64,000 nt of DNA from D2472 sp964275585 (GCA_964275585.1 CAXYCJ010000002.1:1-64000), one strand, 5' to 3'. Positions 17,368 to 26,703 are shown, counted from the stretch's first letter. The notes: a model not told the origin generated them from the letters alone. Numbers and translations are program-made.

Positions 17368-18159
17368 ATGAAATTAGTTGGAGTTTGTCAATATGATGGT
17401 TCTAATTTTTCAGGCTTTCAATCACAGGTTAATGCAGAGTCTGTCCAGGATTTTTTAGAATCTGCGATCTCGAAAGTAGGCGCCCTCAACCAGCGCATCA
17501 ACTATGCTGGTCGAACTGATGCTGGTGTGCATGCTATTGGACAGGTTTTTGATTTTGACACTAGTGATAGTCGTGAGCCCGAACAATGGCTTAAGGGAAT
17601 TAATTCTAGTTTGCCAAAGGATATTGTGGTTACGCATATAGTGAGAGGAGAGGAGGGCTTTCACTCTAGGTTTGATGCTATTTCCAGATCTTATGCATAC
17701 GTTATCTACCTAGGACATATCAGGCCTGTTTTTTTAAGGCAACTGACTGCCTGGGCAAAATATAACATTGACATTGATCTGCTCCAATCTGAGGCTCAGC
17801 AACTTCTTGGTACTCATGATTTTTCGGCTTTTAGAGGTTCTAAGTGCACAGCAAATAATCCAAATAGGACCATTGAAAAAATAGATATTACGCATAAAAA
17901 CAGTTTCCTTATTATAAAGATCACCGCAAATGCATTTCTATATAATATGATCCGAATTATCATTGGCACTCTCTTAGATAAGGCTAGAGGTCTTTTACAA
18001 GACGACATTAATGCAATCTTAGATTCTAAAGATAGAGTAAGGGCAGGTAAAACTGCACCAGCACATGGATTATTTTTTTTAGGTGCAAGGTACAATAATC
18101 CAAGAATAGATTCTTTAACTGATTCTGAAACTTTGTTTCAATTTTTAGGCATGAATTAG
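17368..18159 (+). CDS. truA: tRNA pseudouridine(38-40) synthase
   Basis: Isomerises uridines 38-40 of the tRNA anticodon arm. 263 aa. The catalytic aspartate is Asp51 in AGRTDAGVHAIGQV. Other motifs are CQYDGSNFSGFQSQ at the start, RSYAYVIY, FRGSKCTANNPNRTIEKI and FLYNMIRIIIGTLL. It starts 3 nt after fimV, and trpF begins immediately after its stop codon. Confidence 0.97.
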   Translation: MKLVGVCQYDGSNFSGFQSQVNAESVQDFLESAISKVGALNQRINYAGRTDAGVHAIGQVFDFDTSDSREPEQWLKGINSSLPKDIVVTHIVRGEEGFHSRFDAISRSYAYVIYLGHIRPVFLRQLTAWAKYNIDIDLLQSEAQQLLGTHDFSAFRGSKCTANNPNRTIEKIDITHKNSFLIIKITANAFLYNMIRIIIGTLLDKARGLLQDDINAILDSKDRVRAGKTAPAHGLFFLGARYNNPRIDSLTDSETLFQFLGMN

Positions 18160-18765
18160 ATGAAATTAAAAATTTGCGGCATTAATGATCTTGAGATACT
18201 GGCTCACGCTGTAGATTTGCAGGTTGATTATCTTGGATTTATCTATTTTGATCAAAGCCCCAGAGCAATCTCCATAGACTTCTTGAGTGCTGTCAGCTCT
18301 ACTGATTTGAAGCTCTCTTCTCCCGTGGTTGTGTTAGTGAATCCCGAAACTAAAATAGTTGATAAAGTTTTGCAGGCTACCCCTCAGGCTATCCTGCAGT
18401 TCCATGGAACCGAATCAGATGATTATTGCGCACAGTTTGGTGTTCCATACTGGAAAAGCGTGCCTATCAAAAATGAAGACTCGTTATTTGAGTTAGACAA
18501 GTTCCCGAATGCTACCAAACTGCTATTAGAGAACTACTCCGCTCATCAGCTTGGTGGCTCGGGTGTAACATTTGATTGGGGCGTCATATCGGAAATTCAG
18601 CTTGATGACAAGTTTGTGCTAGCTGGCGGAATTAATGCTAATAATATTAAAGATGCAATGGCTCTGAACCCATGGTGTATCGATGTAAACTCTGGGGTAG
18701 AATCAAATATCGCAGTTAAAGATAAGGCTTTAATAACCAATGTTTTAGAGATTTTTCATGGATAA
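18160..18765 (+). CDS. trpF: phosphoribosylanthranilate isomerase
   Basis: Third step of tryptophan synthesis, an Amadori rearrangement on a TIM barrel. 201 aa. Motifs are KICGIN with catalytic cysteine near the N-terminus, DYLGFIYFDQSPRAIS, AILQFHGTESDDYC, GGSGVTFDWGVI and the phosphate-binding LAGGINANNI and VDVNSGVE segment (Asp acid catalyst). It abuts truA with no spacer and overlaps trpB by 8 nt. trpE, trpG, trpD and trpC are not in the window. Confidence 0.96.
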   Translation: MKLKICGINDLEILAHAVDLQVDYLGFIYFDQSPRAISIDFLSAVSSTDLKLSSPVVVLVNPETKIVDKVLQATPQAILQFHGTESDDYCAQFGVPYWKSVPIKNEDSLFELDKFPNATKLLLENYSAHQLGGSGVTFDWGVISEIQLDDKFVLAGGINANNIKDAMALNPWCIDVNSGVESNIAVKDKALITNVLEIFHG

Positions 18766-19966
18766 TGATGATATGAATTTACCGAATGACGAAGGCTTTT
18801 TTGGTGAATATGGTGGAAAGTTTGTGCCAGAAACACTGATGCATGCATTAAAGGAACTGGAAACCATGTATGCGCAGTTGAAGGAGAATTCCGATTTTTT
18901 ATTCGAGCTTGACAGAGATCTAAAACAATTTGTTGGCAGACCTTCTCCTCTATATTTTGCTGAACGACTGACTCAACATTTTGGAGGACCCAATATTTGG
19001 TTAAAAAGAGAAGATCTCAACCATACTGGCGCCCATAAAATAAATAATACGGTAGGTCAAATTTTACTCGCTAAAGCCATGGGAAAAAAGCGAATTATTG
19101 CTGAGACAGGCGCTGGACAGCATGGCGTTGCAACTGCCACTGTGGCAGCAAGATTAGGGCTAGAATGTCATATATATATGGGTGCTGCTGATGTGCAAAG
19201 ACAATCCCTTAACGTATACCGAATTAAATTATTGGGAGCAAAAGTACATGCTGTAGATTCTGGAACAGCAACGCTTAAGGATGCATTAAATGAAGCATTG
19301 AGAGATTGGGTAACAAATATTGAAGATACCTATTACATAATCGGGAGCGTAACAGGGCCTCACCCTTACCCAATGATTGTTCGAGATTTTAATTCTATTG
19401 TTGGTCGAGAGCTAAGAGATCAATCCATTAAACTTTTTAATAAATTTCCTGATGCAATTATTGCTTGTGTTGGAGGGGGTTCAAATGCAATGGGAGTTTT
19501 TTACCCTTTTCTTGAGGACAATGATGTTCAATTAATTGGTGTTGAGGCAGCTGGCAATGGTTTGGAGACAGGCCAACATGCCGCTCCATTAAATGATGGT
19601 CAGCCAGGAATATTACATGGTGCTAAGAGTTATCTTATGCAGAGTAAAGATGGTCAGGTACTAGACACTCACTCTATCTCGGCAGGGCTAGATTATCCAG
19701 GTGTCGGACCTGAACATTCTTATTTAAAAGATTCTGGAAGAGCGAAGTATATTGCCGTCAACGATAAAGAAGCGCTTCATGCATTTCATGTAGTTACAAC
19801 ACTTGAAGGGATCATGCCTGCCCTAGAAACAGCTCATGCCTTTGCTGCATTAGACTATTTAATAGAGCCATTTGATAAAGATTCTAATATCGTTATTAAC
19901 GTCTCTGGAAGAGGCGACAAGGATATCAATACAGTTGCTACTATGGATGAAATTTCTCTTGATTAG
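18758..19966 (+). CDS. trpB: tryptophan synthase beta chain
   Basis: PLP enzyme joining indole and serine to tryptophan. 402 aa. The PLP lysine is Lys94 in HTGAHKINNTVGQ. Other motifs are GFFGEYGGKFVPETLM, LKREDLNHTG, ETGAGQHGVATATVAA, the phosphate-binding CVGGGSNAMG and SAGLDYPGVGPEHS. It overlaps trpF and trpA, so the three trp genes are translationally linked. A second ATG five codons into the protein is an alternative start. Confidence 0.97.
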   Translation: MDNDDMNLPNDEGFFGEYGGKFVPETLMHALKELETMYAQLKENSDFLFELDRDLKQFVGRPSPLYFAERLTQHFGGPNIWLKREDLNHTGAHKINNTVGQILLAKAMGKKRIIAETGAGQHGVATATVAARLGLECHIYMGAADVQRQSLNVYRIKLLGAKVHAVDSGTATLKDALNEALRDWVTNIEDTYYIIGSVTGPHPYPMIVRDFNSIVGRELRDQSIKLFNKFPDAIIACVGGGSNAMGVFYPFLEDNDVQLIGVEAAGNGLETGQHAAPLNDGQPGILHGAKSYLMQSKDGQVLDTHSISAGLDYPGVGPEHSYLKDSGRAKYIAVNDKEALHAFHVVTTLEGIMPALETAHAFAALDYLIEPFDKDSNIVINVSGRGDKDINTVATMDEISLD

Positions 19967-20747
19967 ATTGAAAAAAAAGCTCAGTAGTTTAAAAACGCTT
20001 TCCAGAAAAGCACTTGTTGCATATTTAGTTGCAGGAGACCCTGATCTTGATTCATCATTAGAGCTTATGCATGAGTTTGTAGAATCTGGGGTTGATGTGT
20101 TGGAGATCGGAGTACCTTTTACGGATCCAATCGCTGAAGGTCCAATTATTCAGGCTGCGCATGATAGAGCATTAAAAAATAATATTTCGTTAGAAAAAAT
20201 TTTGACCCTCATTGAAAAATTTAGAAAAAGAGACACCGATACTCCTGTTATCTTGATGGGCTATATGAATACTTTTATGGCCAATAAGCATTCACTAAAC
20301 AGTATTCATACTAGGGGAATAGATGCAGTGTTAATTGTGGATATTCCAGGGGAAAGCACCCTTAAAGAAATGGGTATCCAAAATAATAATATTGCTTCAA
20401 TTTCCTTGGTATCTCCGACAACTGATGACGAGCGCGTAAAGAAAATCTGCAAAACCAGCTCTGGTTTTATTTACTATGTAACATTAAGAGGGGTTACAGG
20501 TTCTTCAAATTTAAACCCTGGTGAAGTGAAACTGAATATAGAGAAAATTCGAACAAACACAGACCTGCCAGTTTTAGCTGGATTTGGTATTAAGACCCCA
20601 GATGATGCTTACCAGTTAAGCAAAATTTCTGACGGTGTAGTAATTGGGTCTGTTCTGGTTGACATGATTAATAAGCAATCAAATCAAAAAAACTTCAAAA
20701 ATATATATAATTACCTTAATAAAATATCTATGGCTATAAATCCATGA
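19947..20747 (+). CDS. trpA: tryptophan synthase alpha chain
   Basis: Cleaves indole-3-glycerol phosphate and channels indole to TrpB. About 266 aa from the ATG at 19947, which overlaps the trpB end by 20 nt. TTG codons at 19959 and 19968 are alternatives and the true start is uncertain. Catalytic Glu53 is in LEIGVPFTDP. The second acid, Asp60 in the E. coli enzyme, is Glu64 here (PIAEGP), a conservative change. The phosphate site VTLRGVTGSS and AGFGIKTPDDA with VIGSVLV are normal. accD starts within its last codons (ATGA overlap). Confidence 0.93.
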   Translation: MKFLLIRLKKKLSSLKTLSRKALVAYLVAGDPDLDSSLELMHEFVESGVDVLEIGVPFTDPIAEGPIIQAAHDRALKNNISLEKILTLIEKFRKRDTDTPVILMGYMNTFMANKHSLNSIHTRGIDAVLIVDIPGESTLKEMGIQNNNIASISLVSPTTDDERVKKICKTSSGFIYYVTLRGVTGSSNLNPGEVKLNIEKIRTNTDLPVLAGFGIKTPDDAYQLSKISDGVVIGSVLVDMINKQSNQKNFKNIYNYLNKISMAINP

Positions 20748-21604
20748 ATTGGTTAAGAAGACTCATTCCCTCTATTGGTTCAAATAAAAAAGCCTCAGCA
20801 TTAAAAAGCAAGGTACCAGATGGCTTATGGAATAATTGCCCTGCTTGTGATGCAATTCTATATCAACCAGAATTGGAAAAATCTCTTTTTGTTTGCCCGA
20901 AATGTGATCACCATTTGCGAATTGGTGCTAGAACAAGAATGTCTATTTTTTTTAATGGTGGAGTGTTTGAGGAACTTGCAGCAAAACATATAACCAAAGA
21001 CGTTCTTAAATTTAAAGATACCAAGCCATATACGCAAAGAATAAAAGAGGCGGTATTAGCTACTGGAGAAGAGGAGGCTATTCTTATAGGAAAAGGAAGT
21101 ATCGAGGATTTAGAGGTAATTGTTGCTGCTTTTGAGTTTAGATATATGGGTGGATCTATGGGTGGAGTAGTTGGAACAAAATTCGTGCATGGTGTAGATG
21201 TAGCTATAGCAAATAAAATACCCTTTGTCTGTTTTTCAACTAGCGGAGGAGCGCGAATGCAGGAATCTATGATTTCATTAATGCAAATGGCTAAAACATC
21301 AGCGGCACTAGAAAAGCTAAAAGAAGCAAAATTGCCATATATCTCTGTAATGATTGATCCAATATATGGTGGTGTTTCTGCAAGCTTAGCAATGCTAGGC
21401 GATATAAATATTGCTGAACCTAAGGCGCTTGTTGGCTTTGCAGGGCGAAGAGTCATAGAGCAAACTGTTAGGGTAGAACTGCCAGATGATTTTCAAAAAT
21501 CAGAGTTCTTATTAGAGCATGGTGCAATTGATATGATCGTTCATAGAAAGGATTTAAGACAAAAAATTTATAGCCTCTTATCTAAATTACACCAAAATCA
21601 ATGA
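20744..21604 (+). CDS. accD: acetyl-CoA carboxylase carboxyltransferase beta subunit
   Basis: Beta subunit of the carboxyltransferase that makes malonyl-CoA for fatty acid synthesis; works with AccA, which is not in the window. 286 aa. The N-terminal zinc ribbon uses Cys32, Cys35, Cys51 and Cys54 (CPAC and CPKC). The crotonase-like core shows GGSMGGVVG, STSGGARMQES and PIYGGVSASLAMLGD. It overlaps trpA and the SPOR gene by 4 nt each. In many gammaproteobacteria folC follows accD; here the SPOR gene does. Confidence 0.96.
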   Translation: MNWLRRLIPSIGSNKKASALKSKVPDGLWNNCPACDAILYQPELEKSLFVCPKCDHHLRIGARTRMSIFFNGGVFEELAAKHITKDVLKFKDTKPYTQRIKEAVLATGEEEAILIGKGSIEDLEVIVAAFEFRYMGGSMGGVVGTKFVHGVDVAIANKIPFVCFSTSGGARMQESMISLMQMAKTSAALEKLKEAKLPYISVMIDPIYGGVSASLAMLGDINIAEPKALVGFAGRRVIEQTVRVELPDDFQKSEFLLEHGAIDMIVHRKDLRQKIYSLLSKLHQNQ

Positions 21605-22089
21605 ATCAAAAACGTACCTCAGGTATTTTTATTACTGTTACTTTCTTAATATGGGTATTAATTTTTGCCCTTTCTCCTCAACCCAAGTATCAAAAGATTA
21701 ATGCAGTAAGTATTCCCAGCCCACTTCAAACCAATGATTTACTTGGAAGCCTGCCGAAAATAGAGCCCTATGAATTAGAAAATAATACTATGCCTATAAG
21801 CATTGAAGATAATATTCCCTCAGCTAAAAGCATTGTTGAAAAAGTAGATTTTAGTTCATATGTATATAAAATTGGAGCTTTTAAATCCTCCGATGCAGTT
21901 ATAAAAGTGATTCAAGCCTATAATGATTCTGGTTTTCCAGCTTTTACTCAAATCAATCAGTCCAATCAGGAGCTAACAACCATTTTGGTTGGACCTTTTG
22001 TATCTAAAAATGATATTCACGGAAATCAAGAAAAGCTAAATAAGATTGCAGGCATAACGAATGGAGAGATAGTAGCTTGGAATCCTTAG
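21601..22089 (+). CDS. SPOR-domain membrane protein (DedD-like)
   Basis: 162-aa bitopic inner-membrane protein. A short basic N-terminus precedes one transmembrane helix (about residues 9-26), a polar linker, and a C-terminal SPOR domain starting near residue 85 (YVYKIGAFKSSDAVIKVIQAYNDSGFPAF, then TTILVGPFVSKND). SPOR domains bind denuded septal peptidoglycan, so a cell-division role is expected. The position between accD and cvpA matches dedD of E. coli and its Pseudomonas counterpart. Sequence similarity beyond the SPOR fold is weak, so no symbol is given. Confidence 0.85.
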   Translation: MNQKRTSGIFITVTFLIWVLIFALSPQPKYQKINAVSIPSPLQTNDLLGSLPKIEPYELENNTMPISIEDNIPSAKSIVEKVDFSSYVYKIGAFKSSDAVIKVIQAYNDSGFPAFTQINQSNQELTTILVGPFVSKNDIHGNQEKLNKIAGITNGEIVAWNP

Positions 22090-22091
22090 CA

Positions 22092-22613
22092 ATGAGTTAT
22101 TTTGATCTCATAATAATTGCAATTATTTGTCTTTCTGGGGCAATCTCTTTTTTTCGGGGTTTTGTGCAGGAATGTTTATCCCTAGCTTTATGGATTATTG
22201 CTTTTGCAGCAGCTATGTTTTTAGATGAATATCTTGATCCTTATATCTCAGCATATATTTCTAATATTGAAGTCAAAAGAATAGTCTCTCTTGTGGTAAT
22301 TTTTGTCGGTGTAATTTTTGCAGGAGGCTTTATAATTAAATTTTTAAGAAGCTTGATTCATTGGTCAGGTTTAGGAGGCTTTGACAGGTTTCTAGGTATC
22401 CTTTTTGGGTTTATAAGAGGAATGATTTTAATTTTGATTATGTACCTTGTCCTTCCACTTGATATGAAGCAATCTGACTTTATTTCTCAGTCAACAAGCT
22501 CCCCATTTTTAGATAAATTTGCCCCTAAGGTAGAAAAATTCTTTAAAAATATGATCTCAAATACAAATTCAGTTATGCTTGACCCCAATATTACTGCAAC
22601 CAAGAAAACATAA
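22092..22613 (+). CDS. cvpA: CvpA family membrane protein
   Basis: Colicin V production protein family, 173 aa from ATG 22092, two bases after the SPOR gene stop; a TTG at 22077 is less likely. Four predicted transmembrane helices, including FDLIIIAIICLSGAISFFRG, LWIIAFAAAMFL and VVIFVGVIFAGGFIIKFL, with the family segment GGFDRFLGILFGFIRGMILI. Molecular role is poorly defined; in E. coli it is needed for colicin V export and envelope stress tolerance. The conserved cvpA-purF linkage is seen: the cvpA stop and purF ATG share one base. Confidence 0.93.
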   Translation: MSYFDLIIIAIICLSGAISFFRGFVQECLSLALWIIAFAAAMFLDEYLDPYISAYISNIEVKRIVSLVVIFVGVIFAGGFIIKFLRSLIHWSGLGGFDRFLGILFGFIRGMILILIMYLVLPLDMKQSDFISQSTSSPFLDKFAPKVEKFFKNMISNTNSVMLDPNITATKKT

Positions 22614-24094
22614 TGTGTGGAATAGTAGGTATATATTCTGAATCTCATGTAGCTAGCTCCCTTTATGAATCTTTATTGATGCTTCAGCACCGTGGGCAAG
22701 ACGCAGCTGGGATGGTGGTCTGTGATCAAAATGGTAGATTGAATAGTAGAAAATCTATGGGCTATGTTCGCGATGCCTTTCAACAAAGGCACATGGATAA
22801 ATTGGAAGGTAACTATGGAATAGGTCACGTAAGGTATCCTACCGCAGGTGGAGCGGGGAAAGAATTCGCTCAACCAATGTATGTCAATTCACCATACGGA
22901 ATTAGTCTTGCGCATAATGGAAATCTAACGAATTCTAAAGCCTTGGCTAGAGAATTATTTCATGCTGAGATGCGGCACTTAAACACTGACTCAGATTCAG
23001 AAGTTCTTCTGAATATAGTTGCGCATGAGCTTGGTAAACAAAGAGCAATATTACCCTCTAAAGATCATCTTTTTCAGGCAGTTCGAAAAACTCATACTCG
23101 ATGTGACGGCGCTTATGCTGTGGTAGCTCTTATTACTGGCTTTGGATTATTGGCATTCAGAGATCCCAAGGGTATTCGCCCACTTGTTATAGGAGAAAGA
23201 GATGGCGCAACTAAGAAGGAATATATCATTGCTTCAGAGAATGCTTCTTTCTCGGCGCTTGGTTTTAAAACATTAAGAGATGTAGAGCCGGGAGAGGCAG
23301 TTTATATTGATTCACAGGGCCAGCTTCATAGCCAGCAATGCTCTGATAACCCTCAATCAACTCCTTGTATATTTGAATATGTATACCTCTCTAGGCCTGA
23401 TTCAACTCTTGATGAAGTGTCTGTTTACAAAGCTAGAATGAGAATGGGGCAGAAGCTTGCAAATAAAATCAGGAGAATTAATCCTAATCATGATATTGAT
23501 GTGGTTATTCCTATACCTGATAGCTCAACCACGGCTGCTTTGCAGCTAGCTGCAGAATTAAAAATCCCATACAGAGAAGGTTTCGTAAAGAATCGATACA
23601 TAGGCAGAACATTTATCATGCCTTATCAAGAAGAAAGAAAAAAATCAGTTAGAAGAAAATTAAATATTTTAGACCTTGAATTCCAAGGTAAAAATGTACT
23701 GTTAGTTGATGACTCTATAGTGCGAGGAACCACTAGTAAAAAAATTATTGAAATGGCAAAAGAGGCAGGTGCCAAGAAAGTGTATTTTTCTTCAGCAGCT
23801 CCTCCAGTAAAGTTTCAAAATCTTTATGGTATAGATATGGCCGCAACTAATGAGTTAATCGCTTCATCAAGAACAGAGCAAGAGGTTGCTGAAGAGATTG
23901 GTGCAGATTGGTTAATCTATCAAGACCTGGAGGATCTTATCGCATCAGCACAGGAAGGAAATCCTAAAATTAAGCAATTTGAGATTTCTATTTTTGATGG
24001 AAATTATCCAACTCCAATCAGTGATGATTATCTACAAGAACTTGAATTAAGCCGTCAGAATGATAATAAAATTGCTAGAGAAAAATCTAGTTAG
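22613..24094 (+). CDS. purF: amidophosphoribosyltransferase
   Basis: First committed step of purine synthesis, making phosphoribosylamine from PRPP and glutamine. 493 aa. Cys2 (MCGIVGIY) becomes the N-terminal glutaminase nucleophile after Met removal. LQHRGQDAAGM and GIGHVRYPTAG are glutaminase-site motifs. The PRPP-binding loop is VLLVDDSIVRGTTSKK. Last gene of the aroC-purF block; its stop overlaps the convergent acnB stop by 4 nt, leaving no room for a terminator. Confidence 0.97.
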   Translation: MCGIVGIYSESHVASSLYESLLMLQHRGQDAAGMVVCDQNGRLNSRKSMGYVRDAFQQRHMDKLEGNYGIGHVRYPTAGGAGKEFAQPMYVNSPYGISLAHNGNLTNSKALARELFHAEMRHLNTDSDSEVLLNIVAHELGKQRAILPSKDHLFQAVRKTHTRCDGAYAVVALITGFGLLAFRDPKGIRPLVIGERDGATKKEYIIASENASFSALGFKTLRDVEPGEAVYIDSQGQLHSQQCSDNPQSTPCIFEYVYLSRPDSTLDEVSVYKARMRMGQKLANKIRRINPNHDIDVVIPIPDSSTTAALQLAAELKIPYREGFVKNRYIGRTFIMPYQEERKKSVRRKLNILDLEFQGKNVLLVDDSIVRGTTSKKIIEMAKEAGAKKVYFSSAAPPVKFQNLYGIDMAATNELIASSRTEQEVAEEIGADWLIYQDLEDLIASAQEGNPKIKQFEISIFDGNYPTPISDDYLQELELSRQNDNKIAREKSS

Positions 24095-26670
24095 ATACTT
24101 ACAATATTGACTGCTGGTATTTCAGCATTATTTGCACTTTCAACATAATTTTCAATCTCATTAAAGTTCAAGTAACGATATATATCATCAGCCAATGGAT
24201 TAATTTCTTCCATGTATTGAAGATACTCTTTGGGACTTGGTAATTTTCCTATGATGGAAGCAATCGCTGCGAGCTCCGCTGAAGCAAGAAAAACATCTGC
24301 GCCATCTCCTAGCCGGTTAGGAAAATTTCTTGTTGAGGTCGATACAACTGTTGAATTTGCAAGCACCCTTGCCTGGTTTCCCATGCAAAGTGAGCATCCC
24401 GGTACTTCAGTTCGCGCTCCAGATGTTCCAAAGATGTTATAAATTCCTTCTTCCATTAATTGCTTTTCATCCATTTTTGTTGGAGGCACAACCCATAATC
24501 TTGCTTTAGTGCCATTATGTTTTTTTAATAAGTGACCAGCCGCTCTAAAGTGCCCAATATTTGTCATGCATGAGCCAATAAACACCTCATCAATCTTTGT
24601 TTCTGCCACTTCAGATAATGGTTTTATATCATCTGGATCATTAGGACATGCAAGAAGAGGTTCTTTGATTTGATTAAGATCAATTTCAATTATTTCTGCG
24701 TATTCAGCATTTTTATCAGGTTCTAGTAATTCTGGATTTGCAATCCATTCTTCCATTGCTTGAGCACGTCTTTCTAGAGTTTTTGCATCCCCATAACCGC
24801 TTCCAATCATCCATCTCAGCATCACAATATTAGATTGCAGGTATTCAATAATAGGCTCTTTATTCAATCTCACTGTACAGCCTGAGGCTGATCTTTCAGC
24901 AGATGCGTCAGATAATTCAAATGCTTGCTCTACTTTTAGGTTTGGCAATCCTTCTATTTCCAAACATTTACCTGAAAAGATATTTTTCTTTCCTTTTTTG
25001 GCAACCGTCAGTAATCCTGTTTGAATTGCAGCATATGGAATGGCATTAACTAGATCTCTTAATGTAATACCAGGTTGCATTTCACCCTTAAACCTTACTA
25101 AAACTGACTCAGGCATATCCAACGGCATTACACCTAAAGCTGCTGCAAATGCTACCAAACCTGATCCCGCAGGAAAGCTAATACCTATTGGGAAGCGAGT
25201 ATGACTATCACCGCCAGTTCCGACTCCGTCTGGTAGTAGCATTCTATTTAACCAAGAATGAATAATTCCATCTCCTGGTTTTAAAGAAACACCACCACGA
25301 TTCATAATAAAGTCTGGCAATGTATGCTGTGTATCGATATCTACAGGCTTTGGATAAGCTGCTGTATGGCAAAAAGATTGCATTACAAGATCAGCAGAAA
25401 ACCCTAAGCACGCCAGTTCTTTCAATTCATCTCTGGTCATTGGTCCTGTTGTATCTTGAGAACCAACAGTTGTCATTCTTGGTTCGCAATAGGTGCCTGG
25501 TCGAATTCCTTCAACTCCACAAGCCTTGCCAACCATTTTTTGAGCAAGAGTAAAGCCTTTATTGGACATGTCCTTTGCATCTGGTCTGGTAAAGATATCA
25601 GTTGGCTCTAGATCTAAAGCTTCCCTTGTTTTGTCAGTTAATTGCCTTCCAATTATTAATGGAATTCTGCCATTTGCGCGCACCTCATCTAAAAGCACAG
25701 GTGTTTTTAATTCAAAGCTAGAAAGCACTTCACCGCTCTCAGCATCTAAAATTTTTCCATTGAATGGTTCAAAAATAATTTCTTGCCCCATGTTTAATTT
25801 TGATACATCACACTCAACAGGAAATGCGCCTGAGTCTTCTAGAGTATTGAAAAAGATTGGAGCAATCTTTCCGCCAAAACAAAAACCACCTTCTTTCTTA
25901 TTAGGAATGCATGGAATATCATCTCCCATATGCCATAAGACTGAATTTGTTGCTGATTTCCTAGAGGAGCCAGTGCCTACAACGTCACCAACAAATACTA
26001 AAGGATTTCCTTTCTCTTGCAATTCAGTGATTGTTTCGAGCGGTCTTTTCAAGCCTTCCCTTGGCATTTTAAACATTGCCAATGCATGCAATGGAATATC
26101 GGGTCTAGACCACGCATCGGTTGCTGGAGATAAATCATCAGTATTGATTTCTCCTGGAACTTTGTACACAGTCAATTTAATCTGTTGAGGGACCTCTTTT
26201 TTCTTTGTGAACCATGTGCCTTCTGCCCATGCATCAATCACCTTTTTAGCATTCGCATTTGATTCAGATAACTCCAAGATTTCATTAAACGCATCAAAAA
26301 TTAATAAAGTTTGACTCAATGCATTAGCAGCCTCTTCACCAAGTTCTTTATCCTTAAGACATTGAATTAGAGGCTGGATGTTGTAACCACCAAGCATTGT
26401 TCCGAGAATTGCCACTGCCTCTTTTTTTGAGATATAAGGGCTGCTTGTCTCTTCTGTGGTTATATCTGCTAGAAAACCTGCTTTAATATAAGCAGCTTGA
26501 TCTACTCCAGCTGGAGTTCTTTCTTTTAGTAAGTTTAATAGCACATCAGATTCTGCATGCTCAGATTTAAGCAAATCTACCAATTCAGATGTTTGTTGAA
26601 CGGAAAGAGGCAAGGGTGGTATTCCTAGTTTCTCCCTCTCTTGACAGTGCGCTTTGTAGTCTTCAAGCAT
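24091..26670 (-). CDS. acnB: bifunctional aconitate hydratase 2 / 2-methylisocitrate dehydratase
   Basis: TCA-cycle aconitase of the B type; also hydrates 2-methyl-cis-aconitate in the methylcitrate cycle, completing prpBCD. 859 aa. The AcnB domain order is clear: N-terminal HEAT-like region (GVDQAAYIKAGFLADI, LGTMLGGYNIQPLI), swivelling domain, then the Fe-S core with SCMTNIGHFRAAG and VPGCSLCMGNQARV carrying the cluster cysteines. I chose ATG 26670, not an in-frame ATG at 26691, because AGGGAG lies 6 nt upstream and MLEDYKAHCQER matches the AcnB N-terminus. Divergent from the DUF1289 gene. Confidence 0.96.
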   Translation of the reverse strand: MLEDYKAHCQEREKLGIPPLPLSVQQTSELVDLLKSEHAESDVLLNLLKERTPAGVDQAAYIKAGFLADITTEETSSPYISKKEAVAILGTMLGGYNIQPLIQCLKDKELGEEAANALSQTLLIFDAFNEILELSESNANAKKVIDAWAEGTWFTKKKEVPQQIKLTVYKVPGEINTDDLSPATDAWSRPDIPLHALAMFKMPREGLKRPLETITELQEKGNPLVFVGDVVGTGSSRKSATNSVLWHMGDDIPCIPNKKEGGFCFGGKIAPIFFNTLEDSGAFPVECDVSKLNMGQEIIFEPFNGKILDAESGEVLSSFELKTPVLLDEVRANGRIPLIIGRQLTDKTREALDLEPTDIFTRPDAKDMSNKGFTLAQKMVGKACGVEGIRPGTYCEPRMTTVGSQDTTGPMTRDELKELACLGFSADLVMQSFCHTAAYPKPVDIDTQHTLPDFIMNRGGVSLKPGDGIIHSWLNRMLLPDGVGTGGDSHTRFPIGISFPAGSGLVAFAAALGVMPLDMPESVLVRFKGEMQPGITLRDLVNAIPYAAIQTGLLTVAKKGKKNIFSGKCLEIEGLPNLKVEQAFELSDASAERSASGCTVRLNKEPIIEYLQSNIVMLRWMIGSGYGDAKTLERRAQAMEEWIANPELLEPDKNAEYAEIIEIDLNQIKEPLLACPNDPDDIKPLSEVAETKIDEVFIGSCMTNIGHFRAAGHLLKKHNGTKARLWVVPPTKMDEKQLMEEGIYNIFGTSGARTEVPGCSLCMGNQARVLANSTVVSTSTRNFPNRLGDGADVFLASAELAAIASIIGKLPSPKEYLQYMEEINPLADDIYRYLNFNEIENYVESANNAEIPAVNIVSI

Positions 26671-26676
26671 ATTTTT

Positions 26677-26682
26677 CTCCCT
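26677..26682 (-). promoter_or_regulatory. Shine-Dalgarno that fixes the acnB start
   Basis: AGGGAG on the minus strand with 6 nt to ATG 26670. The alternative upstream ATG at 26691 has no such site, so translation should start at 26670. Confidence 0.8.
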
Positions 26683-26703
26683 GGACGTCATTTTACTGTG
26701 CTA

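Noticed and set aside
20908..21456. 182-codon minus-strand frame inside accD
   Set aside because: Antisense of accD; composition reflects the opposite strand of that gene.
25562..26188. 208-codon plus-strand frame inside acnB
   Set aside because: Antisense of a conserved gene, no recognisable domain.
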